Of a DNA stretch of 64,000 bases, positions 36,990-49,920 are shown piece after piece. The position numbers and the translations under genes were made by a program. This stretch comes from Lichenostomus cassidix (Eukaryota; Chordata; Aves; Passeriformes; Meliphagidae), in contig CM039179.1 in the NCBI GenBank assembly GCA_008360975.2, positions 61,852,666 through 61,916,665 on the forward strand, in the 5' to 3' direction. Each line of letters starts with the position of its first letter. Position 1 is the first letter of the stretch. A model generated the notes under the pieces. That model had not been told where the DNA came from and made no database searches. It worked only from the letters and a program-made list of their open reading frames with translations.

Positions 36990-37335
36990 ATGTCAAAGGA
37001 GGTGGATGAAATTTATTCGGAACTCTTTTGCAGCAAATCCGATAGCAGAGAAGGTAGGGAACATGTCACTAATAGAAGATAGTTTTAAAATGTCTCTAAA
37101 AAGTAAATTTCAGGAATTTACTGCCATTGGAGGTTGTGGAGGCAAGTCAAATTGTAAGTGAACTCAAAAGGTTTAAGCAAACTGATGGACAATAAGAGAG
37201 ATGGACTGCATGAAGTGGCCTGGCTCACACACTCTCCTTGAACAGCTTCTCAATTGATATATTAGAGTCAAAGTGCTTGGCTAGATGGACTGCTGACCCT
37301 GACCATCAGAGCATTTCCTATGTTCTTACTTGGCT
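36990..37335 (+). mobile_element. Ancient CR1 3'-end fragment
   Basis: Sense landmarks of an old CR1 subfamily, shared with turtles and crocodilians, are readable: TTTATTCGGAACTCTTTTGC, then GAATTTACTGCCATTGGAGG and TTGTGGAGGCAAGTC, then GTTTAAGCAAACTGATGGAC, and at the end GGCTAGATGGACTGCTGACC followed by CCTATGTTCTTA. It is more diverged than the other CR1 copies, which suggests insertion long before the bird radiation. The short open frame at 36973-37161 lies within it. Confidence 0.75.
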
Positions 37336-38512
37336 TCAGCTCCTGCCTGAGTTCAAACAGCAGTTTCAGGAAATACATACTGAGCTCTCTAATATAGGGC
37401 ATTATTAGTTTTGTTAGGAGGCTTTTTGTTAGGATATCTTTGCCAATCCAGGCAATTTAATTAAACTACTACAAAGCTTAGTATGTTTTTCATTTGGTTT
37501 GGATTTATCTTCTTAAATAGCCTATATAGAATAAATTAAGTACTGTTGAAAAGTATGAAGTTTCACTTTTAAGACTGACAGTCTTCAACATCTGATGTTT
37601 CAGATATTTCAAACTTCAGCCATTCAGTGGCCACTTTGTTTTATTCATGCAAGAACTGCTTTTAGCATAAGTGTGTATCTGCACTCTTGTAGTCTCACCT
37701 TGTATGCTTATCTCTGGAAAGAGATTTAGTATTGTTTTTCATCAGGTACTTTATTGAGGTCATGTGGATCATCATTAAACAACTGTTTAAAGGAAATAAT
37801 TTGTAGTCACAGTGGAAATTACATAGAACTAGTTGACCTAATATTCCAATTTCTTAGTGGCAATGCCTTTAACATGTTTTGAGACAAAAATATGTTGAGT
37901 CAAAATTCTGTTAACATTAAGAAATTATACTTCTAAATTTTATTAGGTTCCATTATAGTTGGTTATGCTTTAAAAGTGCTTGTATGATTCTAGAACTCAT
38001 ATCGAGGCTTCAATACCCTAAGTTCACATTATTTTGTTAAGATTGTGAAGGCCTCAATTAGTGTTTTGTTGATTTAGTAAGAAAAATAGCATTTGAAAAG
38101 TGTCCATGCTAAAGGTGCCTCCCACTGAGACTGACACATCACAAATCAGTTTTTGTTTTCTGAGTATCATAGTTATCTTAGAGGAGCAGGCAAAGGAAAT
38201 CTGGAGAAAATGCATGTCAGCCTTTGGGTAGCAGAACTTTATGTGCTGTGAGTAAAGCAACAGAATTTGTCACAAAATGGTTGAGGCATAAGAAGAGAGG
38301 CTGAACCATCAGATTTTTCCAAAACTTTTCTCTTAGTTCAAGCCAATTGGAATGTTTTGCTCAGAGAAGAGAGGTGTAGAAGATCAAGGTCTAGAAAATT
38401 CAGTGTGAAAGACTCAGGCCCTAGTTTTCAGAAGTACTGATGTCAGGAGTCATGAAGTAACATGTTGTCTGATGGGGTGTGCAAGCCTGCACAAGGCCAC
38501 CTAGAAGCAACC

Positions 38513-38536
38513 TTTTTTTTTTTTTTTTTTTTTTTT
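38513..38536. repeat. (T)24 homopolymer tract
   Basis: Twenty-four consecutive T residues. No TTTATT signal or gene-like sequence follows on the appropriate side, so it is not an obvious retroposed poly(A) tail. Confidence 0.9.
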
Positions 38537-40674
38537 ACCTAAAACATGATGCTGTTTAAAATCCATGTACATTTTTCTTTAGAGAAATTTTCTTGCATCT
38601 TTGATTATGTGCTGCAGCCTTTCATTAGATAAGGGGGAGTCCCTGTGAGTGACTGTCAGTCTTTTGTACTATCTCTTCTGACCAGAAAGGTCTTTCTCTG
38701 TGCATAGCTTTAATTTTTCTTATTTCAAATCACATCTACTGAGGTGGTGTCAGAAATGCCCTTCTCAAAGCTGTGATCACTCCATGGGGTTCAACTGTGG
38801 TAAGGTTGGTCCAGCAACCACTGTTGGTCATACACTGCCCCAACACAAAGACTGTTGAAGCCACCAGTTCTTGAAACTTCTGAAATTTCTTCAGCCCTGA
38901 TTCATCAGAATCTCTTTTGGCACACTTGGCAACATATACAGCCTATCTTGTGATAGTTGTAAAATACAAATGTGAATGCACAACATAAAAGCAAGGCTGA
39001 AAGGGGAAGTCTGAAATACAGTCAGGCGTCAAATAGGCTAATTGTCCACTGACAAAAAAGACTATTTGCTATTCCTGGGAACTGAGATCTGATTAAACTG
39101 CATTAAGTTGGTGAGTCTTCCCACCCTTTTGATTGACAGTCAGAGATGTGAAAATCTGATGGCATCCTGAGTGTCAGAATGGTGCTAGACTCCAGCAGTT
39201 GACCTGTTGCTTGCTGCTGAACAGTGCCCATCTCACTGTGTTGCACCATGGCTGGTGTGCTGAGCCTTTACCTTCTCTGACCACCTGTGAAGTGAGCAAC
39301 AAAGGTGCTCACACAGGAGAAGCTGCTATAAAACAAAACTAAGAGGCACAGGGCCCACTTGCTGCAGTTAGGCCAGTGCTTTTATTCCCATGCTCAAATC
39401 CGCTCTGCCAGCTGGAGCCTCAGTTTTGGATGTCCTGCAGCAAGAGATCTGGGCCATGAAAGCCACCAAGTTCCCAAGACAATATTACTACCCAGATTAC
39501 CAACCTCAGGCACTCAGAATAAGTGGGAACTACTGGGAATAGCAGTCAACCCACATTCCCTGTTACTTTAAAAGCAGGAATCGAGGGGCCAGCCATCACC
39601 CTAAAGCTTTTCTGCTTCTCACAGTTAGTATGATGGAGACCAAGAATATTGAGCTGAAAATGGTATAGATTGACATGTCAGCTACAGCCAGAATGGCTCT
39701 TCCCAGGAGTTTGGGCATCTAAATCAGCTGAAAGAGATGGGCAAATGTAGCTATCCAGCCCACACATAACAGATGGAGAAACATTCTCATGTACCATGAA
39801 GCTTTTAGGTACTTTTATTCCAGTGTAAGTTTCAAGCTAAAACTTTCAACTGTAACAGAGGGAAGAGTACATCGATGAAATATGTCTTTGAAAAGTTATG
39901 CCTGCTTGGGGAGTCTGAAAAAGAAATTGTAAGAACTCAATTTGTCATATTTCTCTCCATCACATTCTGAAGGTGATGATGGCCAGTTGTTAAAATGTTG
40001 CCTTCAAACACTTCAAAATAAACTCTTAGCAATACATTATTTTCTGAAGACCTTTAAGTCTTCTTTGAAGTTCATTACTAAAATCATCTTGTTTAGATTG
40101 TATTATGAATACTCTTAGTGAATTTTACATTGAGGCACACTTGAGAAGATCTGGAAAATGTATTAGCATTATAAAATATAATTAGTGGTGCAGTTCATTG
40201 TTTCTTCTCAAACAGCCTAAAGCTTCTAGAAAAACAACATGAAACAAGATAGTATTTTTAAAGTGCTTGCTCAAACCTGAGCTAAATCAATGTTGAATCA
40301 CTCAGCCCAAGCTTGAAAATGTGAATGTCATATTATATTGATATGTTAGTGTAGAACTTGCCATCTTTTCATTAATTTGTGAAATTGCTTTACCAGAAAG
40401 GGAGGAATTATTATGATTCCTGCCATTTCCTTATCCTTTCCTTTCTCTCTGGTATTCCTAAAATGAGTAACACTCAAGTTTCCTGTTCTGGGGTTTTGGG
40501 TTGATTGGTTGGTTGGGTTTTTTGTAAACATGGTTTTATTTTCTTTTAGCAATTTAACAAACTAAATTTTTGTCTATAGTGCTCAAGAGCTGTGGTCATA
40601 AAGATTTTCTTTCCCTCTGATCTGTACAGGGAGGAGGACATAGGCTCTGTTTAGATGTGTGCAAGACTGAAGAA

Positions 40675-40710
40675 AGAAAGGAAATTATGTGTCCAGAAAG
40701 GAAATTATGT
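40675..40710. repeat. Short direct repeat, 20-bp spacing
   Basis: AGAAAGGAAATTATGT occurs at 40675-40690 and again at 40695-40710, consistent with slippage. Confidence 0.85.
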
Positions 40711-41534
40711 AATGCACCTGCTCTTCTGCTTTTTCTGGGGTTTTTTTCTCCTTTTTTCATAATTTTAGCTAGGTTTACAAACTCCTTTTTTTTTCCCCTC
40801 ACAGAAGGGCAGGTTTCAAATAAGAGTGCAGAAATATAAAATGGTAACAGACTTCTGCTTTGGTACAGACTTTCTCTGTTTATTTTAGCTGATAAGCATG
40901 CTTTGCTAACATTTCTGCATTACTTGGGTTTACAAAATTATAATAACTAGCTTTCCACAAATAAAATTATATATATTGGTTCATGCTGGGCATCTGGTGC
41001 ACTTACTTTGTCATGACTTCTAATAACATTTTATCATTAATGAATGTACAAATATGCTTGGGTCATGTAAAGAAGGAAATGACACAGTATTTCCCTTATG
41101 TTGAAAACTGTCAAGTGGTTGATGAAAATTCAAACACTGGAAATTCTAGGTTTCCTTCTGAAACTTTATGTAATGGTTTGATTAATGTTGAAGTTAATGC
41201 AATTTGTTGAAATAATTTAAGCTGTACAAATGTCTTTTTAATTATACCAAGCAGTTGAGAAAATAAAATTTGTACAGGTACTGTTCTACTTAGTTGTTAT
41301 TCTCTCCTTCGTTCTTTGAAAAATGTTTGTTTAAAAATATCTGTGCTTGTTCTTGCTTTTATCTCTTTCTCTGTGGGATGAAGACAGCAAGAAGTGTGAA
41401 GTGAAGAATAATGTATTTACTAACCAGAAAAAAACAACTGGTTTATTCCCAGTGAACCTTTTTTTTTTTTGCACACACCAGACTTCTGTAACATATTCCT
41501 GTGTAATGGTTGTAAACGCTTTTTTATTTTTAAG

Positions 41535-41610
41535 GTTATACTTGTGCAAGTTAATCCAGGGGAAGCATTTACAATAAGAAGAGAAGATGGACAGTTTCAG
41601 TGCATTACAG
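41535..41610 (+). CDS. FNDC3A: FNDC3A coding exon 3
   Basis: This 76-nt exon continues directly from exon 2 in phase 0. It encodes 25 residues, starting VILVQVNPGEAF and ending FQCIT, plus the first G of a glycine codon, so it ends in phase 1. The amino-acid sequence is nearly identical to human FNDC3A as I recall it, which makes this the firmest identification in the window. The donor GTAAAG at 41611 is acceptable. The acceptor is weak, TTTTTATTTTTAAG|G with AAG instead of CAG. A stronger-looking CAG acceptor after a T11 run ends at 41481. Using that one would add 53 nt and shift the frame, bringing a TAA within exon 3. The following residues (PAQVP...) are not found in this window, so the next exon lies beyond 64000. 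Confidence 0.95.
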
Positions 41611-44600
41611 GTAAAGTTGATCCATTTATTTTATCATTTTCTGAGTCTGAATCAGGATTAATAAGAGGCAATTTGTGGTGAAAGTAAAAGAATGAGAACT
41701 TATTTTAAATACAAGAACTGTTTAAAGACCTTAAAGGTTATGTCCTAAGAATCATTGGATTTAGATTTCACTACCATAAACCAAGTACTTTTTCTTATAT
41801 TGTATTATATTACATAAAACTGAATTTCTTGGGGAGAAAAAGGGGGGAACATTTTCAGGTTGCAAAACAAGCACAGAAAGGCTGGTAGCAACATTTGACT
41901 AACCTCATTTATTTCACAGACCTCAAATTAAAAGCTGCAGCTGTTAATGTGGCTTGAGTTTAGGTTTTTTTATTCTTTGCTGTCATGTGGACATTGTTTC
42001 CCTGTCGTTATCCCACCTAGTTTTTCATGATCTCTAGGGGCCAAATTGCATTATTGCTGAGTTCTAGCAAGTGCAGCTTCAAAATACAAATGCTTCATCT
42101 AAGCATAGCATCCCCTTATGCAATGCTCAGTTTGGATGTTGTTTTCTATTCCAAATGACCATAGCTACCAGTTAAGAGTATCTAGAGGAGATACTGCAAG
42201 AAATAAGCAGTCAGCTATGCTGCTGCTTAGAATACCATTTTACTGTTTTATAAGGGAGTATCCAGAGATTCAGCTATATGGTCACATTTTTACTTGTTAT
42301 CGTCTGGGCCAGTGAATCCTACCCAATGAATCCTGCCTTCTTTTTTTTGTTTCTGGATGTTGGCCCAGCAACAGATACTGTTCTGAAAATCTGAAGCAAG
42401 TATTTTCCAGCTCCTTTCCCTCTTCTCTCTAGTCTGAGAAGAGCTGAAAGGTCTGGTTTCCAGTGTCATAGGCAGGTCCTTTGGCTACAAAACAACTGAT
42501 TCAAAGGAGTCCTTAGAGGGTAATTAAGTTTATATCAACAGTTCTTAATGTTTACATGTCTGTTAGCACCATATTTCAAAACTTTGTGCTGATTGTGTGG
42601 TGTTCTTGCATCCTTTGAGTCACAAATGGATCAGTGTTGCAGTTCACCATTCTATACAGTTTATTTGAAACATGGTATGTAATAATTACTTGACAGTACC
42701 TATGGGGAACATAGTGATATTTGTCTTGCAATTCAAGTTAAAGAACAAATAAGATATATTTTGCTTCTATTGCACAAAATACTGAGGGGAGTGGCATGTG
42801 TTGCATGTTTGGTTCCAATTTTTTATTTACCAAGTGGACTTACTGGTAGAGAATGAATTCACACTTTCCTTGCATGATTGTCTTCAAAACAGGAAATGAT
42901 TAATGAATTGCAAAAATATTAAAATCATACCTTTATAAATATGCTTCTAGCCTTCCATGGTACAGCTTTTATCCTTGCTTGGTCCCTCTTGCTTTTGGAG
43001 TAGGCAGCTGGCTATTGTGATTTGATTCAGCTGTGAATTTCTTCATGCTTTAAATATGGAAGTGAGCATGAGTAAGTAACTAGACAATTATTTCTGAGAC
43101 TCACTAAGTGTAAGCAGAGGTACAGTCTTTACAACTTTCCTGAAAAATTGCACTGGCAATCTGGAAACCTACATCCCAAATCTGTTCCACAGCTTTTGCA
43201 AACCTCCTGTCATATAGACCTTCTCCTTTTCCTTCCCCCTTCCTGGAGATAAAACTGTGGATTTTAGTTGGTAGTAAAATAGGGGGCATAAAACTTTATT
43301 CATATCTGTTCATTTACTAATCTTAGTACAGAAGCTGAATTGCATGTGATCTTTTTAATGTTGCTTTTCTGGTGTATTCTTGCCACTCCTGAGACCTTTC
43401 TGTCGGTTTGAGTGCTCTGCCAATGGATATTTCTACCTTTTGGTTTGTTGGATCTGTCTGCCTTAAAGAAGAAATTACCCTAGTAATTGGTGCTGTTCCT
43501 TTTTCATTCTATGTATTGCAACTAAAGAGGAGAGTCTACTGTTTGGTTTTCTGTGTAGAGATTTGTATAAAATAAACAATTTTAGATGGTGTAAACTGTA
43601 GAGAGTAATTTGGTATTGCTTCTTTTTGGTATTGGTCCTTTTGTAATTTGGTATTGCCATAATTTCTCAAACATAGTTTGCCTTTAACTTGTCTACACAA
43701 TACATTACAACTGCTGGAGTCTACTGCATTGGCTTGAAAGTAAGAAAGACAGAAAGAAAGCTCACATCAGTTCCTTGGTTTTTTCTTCACTGTATGCACT
43801 CAGTTGCTAGGTGAAGTCATAGTTAAAGATGCGGAAATATATAATGAGAATGGTTTGAATAAATGTACAGAGATGTTTATTTTTAGAAAGGCATGAAGAA
43901 GGACAAGATGGCTGAAATTTAGTGGAAATGCAATCAGTGGGAAGTTAATTTAGTCATTATAATGTTTCTTAATGCTTTTTTTCAATCTTAGCTTTTCCTG
44001 TAAATATTTACCCTTTTTTACGTTCTTTTCTGACTTAAAAGTCTCTGCAAAGAACTCATTTGCAGTTTTTTTCAGTGATGTATGATATATAAAATTGAAA
44101 TTATGTAAATACAGTACTAAAATGAAAGAGTGGAAGTTGAGAAGTAGCGAGCTGCTTATGGATCCCAGATAGCAGTGCAGATAGCCAGATACGTTAATTT
44201 GGGTGATTTGATAAGTCATGCTTCCTTGGATAATTCTAAATCTCTCTTGTGCTTTATTGCTGGTCAATTCACCTTGAGATTGGATTGTGTGCTGAAGTCA
44301 ATGTGGATTGTTAATAAATCTAACCATAATGTTAATAGTGTTTCCTTGCATCAAATATTTGCCTGTTGAAAACATTGAGATGCTCTGTCAATCTTCATGC
44401 TGCTCTTGTCATCTATTCTATTTTTAAAGAGAACTATCCTTACTTCAGCATCACTGTACATAGGGTAAAATTTCACAGCCTGAAAATAATGAGATTTAGT
44501 GTTTCTCCAGGGGAAGGGAGGGTGTGTATAAAATGACTGCTTAGAGCTATCCTTGAGTCAATGAAGTAATGAAAACTTAAAGCACTAATTAATGGAGAAG

Positions 44601-45938
44601 CACGTGGTGCATTTCTGTGAATGTTTATGAAGAAAATGTTCCATTTACACACAGGTCTTTGTGCTGACTTACCATGTGTTTGCTCTCACAGGTGATCTGT
44701 AAAGCTTTGACTGGTTTGAAACTACATTAAGTGAGAAGAGGCTTCCTAATCTGGGCCTCTTCATGGCAGTTAGTATTGAGTGAAAAGGCTCTTAAGAATA
44801 ATTCCTGGTTTGAAATCTCCCAAGGATGGCAAAAGAACAGTGTTAGTTAAGGGACCATTTATCCTTGGTGAATTCTATTCCTTTATTTTGGTGACCTTTT
44901 AATGAATTAAAATAACATGTATTTTATGCTTTATTTCTGTAGAATAAGAAGCATGGTTACTTTATATTTCTGTAGTTAGCGCTCTTGGATCGTAGTTGGT
45001 TTTCTGTTGTATGTATTTTGACTTACAGACAGCTTTGAATAAGCACTTCTGTGTGCCAATGGCCTTTTTTTTCTGATTTTATAAAATACTTTCTTTGCCT
45101 GCCTAGTGATTTGTCTGATAGTGACAACTCGTGCTCCCTCCTGACACAGCTTCAATTTAAACCATTTGTCAGTCTCTAACTTTACAAAAACCCATACTTT
45201 CCTTGCTAGATAGATAGGAACATATCTGTCTGTGTATCCATGTGTTAAGAGCAAAATGTTTATTTTTAAAAGACCTCTTTTAAATCTATGAAAATTTTCT
45301 CACATACTAAAAAATACACAGACTTCTATGGAAACTTTCCTTAAGCCAAAATTTTCTTCTGTTAAAATGAAATAATCAGCTACATTACAGTGATTCAGAA
45401 AACCAGGTTTGAAATGTATGAATGGGCTCTCTTTGTAGAAGTGAATTACTGCAGATCACTCATTCATGAATTCTTCCTATTGCAGAATAAATGAATGAAG
45501 ATGACTCATCTTGAGGACATTTTATAACAGTCCCAAGTTACAGCTAAAGGCTATTAAATGTTACTTGACACAATAAGGGAGACCATGTTCTGTGTGTCTC
45601 TGCAAAGGAAAATTGCCATTTTCATAATAGAATAAGAAGACTTATGTAAATTAGAATGAGTCATAAATGCTTCATGCTTTGAAATTAAATGAAGTGTCAG
45701 TATTAAGGTTAGGCTCTGGGATAAAAGTTAAGCAAGCTTAACCTAATTTTTTCTCTTTGAAATAATGAGTAAAATACTTGTTGAAAAGTGTTTTCAAGGA
45801 AGTCAAGAGGAAAAGAAGATACACCAATTCTGAGACTGCAGTAGTAAAGCACAAACTTTGGTTCATTCTGAGATCGGCTTGAGCTTTGCAACACCAAACC
45901 TGCCCATTACCCAGAATATTTTGTGAATAAAACAGTTA

Positions 45939-46620
45939 CAGAATCACAGAATGGTTTGGGGTTGGAAAGGACCTTCAAAGATCATCTAGTTCCACTCCCT
46001 CTGCCATGGGCAGAAGCACCTTCCACTAGGCAAGGTTGCTCAGAGCCCATTCTGCCTGGCCTCGAACGCTTCCAGGGATTGGGCTTCCACAACTTCTCTG
46101 GGCAACTTGTGACTGCCTCACCACTCTCATGAAAATTTCTTTCTTATAACCAATTTAAACCTACTCTCAGTTTAAAATATTGCCTCTTGGCCTGTAATTA
46201 TAGGCCCTGGTAAAAAGTTTTTCTCCATCTCTTTTATAAACCCCTTTATGTAGTCAAAAGCTGCAGTAAGGTATCCCCAGCACTTTCTCTTCTTTAGGCT
46301 GAACAGCTCCAACTCTGTCAGCCTGTCTTCATAGGAGAAATGCTCCAGTCTTCTGACCATCTTTTTGGCCCTCCTCTGGACCTTCTTCAAGTCCATGTCA
46401 GGACTCCAGGACTCCAGGTGGGAGGCAGAATCACTTCTCTCACCCTGCTGGACATGCTGCTTTTCATGCAGCCCAAGATACAGTTGGCTGTCTGAGATGC
46501 AAGTACACATTGCCAGCTTGTGTCTAGTTTTTCATCCACCAGAATCTACAAGTTTCTGAGTTTCATCCAAGTATGTACAAGTTTCTGCAAGTTTCATCCA
46601 CCAAATTTCTGCAGGGGAGC
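45939..46620 (-). mobile_element. CR1 retrotransposon, 3' UTR and ORF2 3' part
   Basis: From the 3' terminus at CAGAATCACAGAATGGTTTG the + strand reads as the reverse complement of CR1 for about 680 bp: TTGGAAAGGACCTTCAAAGA, CCATGGGCAGAAGCACCTTC, TTCCAGGGATTGGGCTTCCA, then the coding part. The minus-strand frame at 46510-46172 encodes KKVQRRAKKMVRRLEHFSYE and ELELFSLKKRKCWGYLTAAF, which is typical of the CR1 ORF2 C-terminus. At 46545-46610 the block ACAAGTTTCTG...TTTCATCCA is locally duplicated. The copy is 5'-truncated and inactive. No host gene is implied by the open frames here. Confidence 0.95.
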
Positions 46621-46839
46621 TTTTAACCTATTTTCTACTGTTTTCTGCTGTCAGGCTTTGTGTGATTTTGATTGTTTACAGGTACTGTTAGAGCAGTCTT
46701 TAAATCTGAAGGTAACTGCTATTTAAGTACATTTGAACCAAAAAAAACCCTAGATTTATCTTGTTCAAATATCATCTTGTGCTTTGGTTTTGAGCTTTAT
46801 TTAAATGCAATTTATTAATATTGGAAGTGGTTAAAGACT

Positions 46840-47360
46840 CATCATAAATTCTGTACAAGTTCCCACAGACCCCTGAGAAGGGACTTTGTTAGTTGCTAAT
46901 GGGTCATTGGGAGATGCTTCCCTCACAAGACCGCCATAGCTTATTATCAAATCCTAAACCACTGTGTTAAGTAGAGGAACTTGTGTGTTGTCATTATGTG
47001 GTGATTTTATAATGTACAAGGATACCTGGCACTGCAGTAGTGATCCCATTTATAGACTTAAAGGGTGACATCACCTCTAGAAATACCATATCTTGTTTGT
47101 TAAATTACTCGGTATCCACATTAGCACTGGGCGAAGTTTAGGAATAAAAGAATGTTTATTTAAACACACAGCTCTCTAGTAATGGAACAAACTGGCTAAA
47201 GCAATAAAACCCTATTAACAAGAGTTCTCTCCCAGAGCCCATCTAGTCTTCTAGGTAGTTTAATAGCCTGAGTAATGGACCCCGTACAAGTAAGCCCAGA
47301 TGTGTATTACAAAGGTCTAGTGCTTTGGTTTTCTTGCTTCCATTAAAAACAGCTTACCGA
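46840..47360. other. Complex-composition intronic block, candidate conserved non-coding element
   Basis: Following the CR1 copy is about 500 bp of unusually mixed, low-repeat text with several transcription-factor-like words: GGGTGACATCACCTC (CRE/AP-1 type, about 47065), CTCTAGAAATACC (MEF2-like, about 47075) and AGCACTGGGCGAAG. It has no coding potential. The suggestion of conservation rests only on composition and needs an alignment. Confidence 0.25.
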
Positions 47361-49552
47361 AGCCACCCAGAGAAGCTGCACGGGGTGTTCTTTTTCTTTC
47401 TGTAGCCTGAGAAGAAACTGATTCTTCATCCTTGTTTCCATGTACCTGTTTCTTGTTTTTAAATCTTGAAATGCTGCATGATGACATGTGTAAGTTTATT
47501 TGCTTTCCTTCTCGTCTTCAATTATGCTTTGCAGCTTTTCTCCACGATAACCTGGTGAAAACACAGATGTAAGTCTTTATATATCAGTTCATTAAAAAAG
47601 AAAACTCAAAAACCCCTCAAAACAACCCCACCCTAAATGACAAATAATTTCAGTTGTCATCTCCATTCCTTCTGTGTAGAAGACTAAACATGTTATGTAA
47701 GGCTGAAACTGGATATGGATACTTAGATTAACATCCTCTTCTACATACTAATTTTAGGATCTCCATTGGAAGTATTTAGAGGGCCTTCATAAAAGGCATT
47801 GAGGTAAGCTAAGGCAAATCAACTGAAAGTATGGGGTCAGAGCAAGCTCCAATGATTTGCAGCTAATTATCTCTTGGTTAAGGATGTCCATGTAGAGGGT
47901 CAGAGCTGAGTATATAGGAGTAGCTTAACTCTAAAGCACGTCTGTTTGGAAATGACCTTCAATATACAGAATTTAAAAAAAAAAAATTCTGTATTTTTAG
48001 GTATCTGCACTCAAACTAAAAGTATTAGTATCGGTCAGCTATGTGGGAGTATGACTGCAGAGGAGACATAATTCCATTTTGTATTGCAACAGGATGATGA
48101 GGGAAAGTGGTCACAAAGCATGGTTGTAGCAGCTTGGTTTGGAGCTCTCTCATTCCGAAATAATTTTAAGTAGGAGCTGCTCTTTTTATAGCTTAGACTG
48201 ATAAACAGGATGCACGAATACCTTTGCAAATATTGTTGAAGACTTAACTCTTCTACCTTTTACAGGTAGGTTAGTCTAAAAATTGGATTGAGATATGGCA
48301 AATACCCTTCTGGTAAGGTAAAGAAATAATGATGGATTTAAGCCCTCACTGCAGTGCATGTAGAATGCTCATGTGTTGGCTTTGACACATGGCACAAGCC
48401 CAGTTCATAAGTCAAGTACTATTGGCAGGTAAAACTTGCCTGTAAGCCCTGCTGCTGCAGCTCTTCTAGTACTACTGCTGAATTAAAGCTAGGTTCAGCC
48501 ACGTGTCCTTGATTCTGTAGTCCCTTTTGCGGTAGGGCAGAGGCAGTCTTCACTCTTGTCATGACCATCTTTCAAATTTGTTGTGCTAACTCAATGAAAA
48601 TTACAAAGTAGTGCAAAACAAGGTCATTCTCCTGACAAGAATAAAACACAGCAATCCAGAATTCTGTTCTTTAGATCAACCTCTCTCTGCTCTGAGAGTG
48701 ACCATGAGAATTAACCTCATAACAGAGCTCCCTCAACCATCTCTGGGAACTGCCTGACCTTGTCCTCCATTAATTCTGATGACTGACCAGGTCTTTGTGG
48801 TCCCAGTCTCATCAAACCAATAAAGAAGCAGTCAGGGATGACACAAGAAGTTGTTATTGGAAAAGCTTACTTTATCATGCTGCTTTTCTGCCAGAGCAGC
48901 TCACATTACTGTTGTGCCTACTTTGTTAGTATTATAAATACTAGACTTCTAAAACATTCTGTTCCCAGAAGAAATTGAATTTGGCCAAAGTCTGGTTAAA
49001 AAGCATACTAGACTTGTTTATCCTCTTCTGCAGTACCAAATAAAAAATAATAAAAAAAGGCAATGCATTCATTCATATCTCTCATGATGTTGATTGTAGT
49101 GTGTCCTAGGGAAAACACTGTTTTCTGCCATTGATTTTCGTTTAAAATCAGGCAGATTTTAAATGTTAATGTTGAATAGAGATGTTAAATAGAGTCAGTA
49201 TCTTTATGTGGACAAAACATGTCTGTAACTGTTTTGTCTTGGTTATTTTCTCATTCTTCTGTTAGGTATTTTTTTAACTTTTGTTCTATTTTATTTCATG
49301 TATTCTGAGGTGTGAGTTCATAAGCTACTATATTCATTGTAAGGTGTTCGGTTAGGTTCTTTTTTTGTTTCATTTTCCTGTATGTTCAGATCAGTTAATC
49401 TTCCCTTGTTCCTTCTTTAATTTTATCCTTTATTCCCTCTTTTTACTGCACTGCAATCACCACACTGCAAATGCAGCCTGACTGTAGGAAGGTTCTGGAG
49501 ACATTTGTTTGAAATATCAGTGCTTCAGCTGCATACTGAAGTCATCTAATTT

Positions 49553-49920
49553 TAGGTGTCTAAATGTGTGTTTCTATATGTGGCCTTGGATCTAAGCTCC
49601 TATTGAAACTAGTGAAGATTTAGTCACTAGCTGTAGTACACTTAGTGCTTTTCAGCTGACATCAGTTTGCACTCAATAGCTCTCCAGGCTCGACTGTCTG
49701 TACCAACTAGGTCTCCACTTGCTATAATGGGAGTTCAAAGTCCTAACTTGCACGCAGACATATAATTTTAGATACCTAAATGAGATGTCTCCATTTTGGA
49801 GCTAAAACCTGACTATTATAAGCTGAAATAAATAAGGCTACATCCTGAAAGTGCCTCATTTAGGTGTCTGGATTCACAGCTGTACCCTCAGTGAATGTCT
49901 TTATCCTCAAGTACCTGAAC
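49553..49920. repeat. Possible old repeat with recurring TAGGTGTCTAAATG motifs
   Basis: TAGGTGTCTAAATG at 49553, TAGATACCTAAATG at 49769 and TAGGTGTCTGG at 49861 are spaced through this stretch, each embedded in partly similar text. Semi-palindromic TAGGYRYCTAAA words of this kind occur in old sauropsid LTR-type repeats as I recall, but I cannot assign a family. Confidence 0.3.

Larger units (their letters stand above)
21494..41534 (+). other. FNDC3A: FNDC3A intron 2 (about 20.0 kb)
   Basis: The donor is GTAAGG at 21494 and the acceptor TTTTTATTTTTAAG ends at 41534. Entries placed inside are a CR1 reverse-transcriptase remnant, two more CR1 3' pieces, microsatellites, homopolymer tracts, an X-box-like site and an inverted repeat. 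The stretches 22600-25770, 27550-31820, 32870-36980 and 37340-41480 hold nothing I can name: only short chance frames and AT-rich text. The 38540-39800 block is of slightly more mixed composition and might contain an old unrecognised repeat. No nested gene is supported. Confidence 0.85.

Noticed and set aside
38513..38536. T24 run as the tail of a minus-strand retroposed SINE or processed pseudogene
   Set aside because: No polyadenylation signal or gene-like sequence follows it, and CR1 machinery in birds rarely mobilises poly(A) RNAs.
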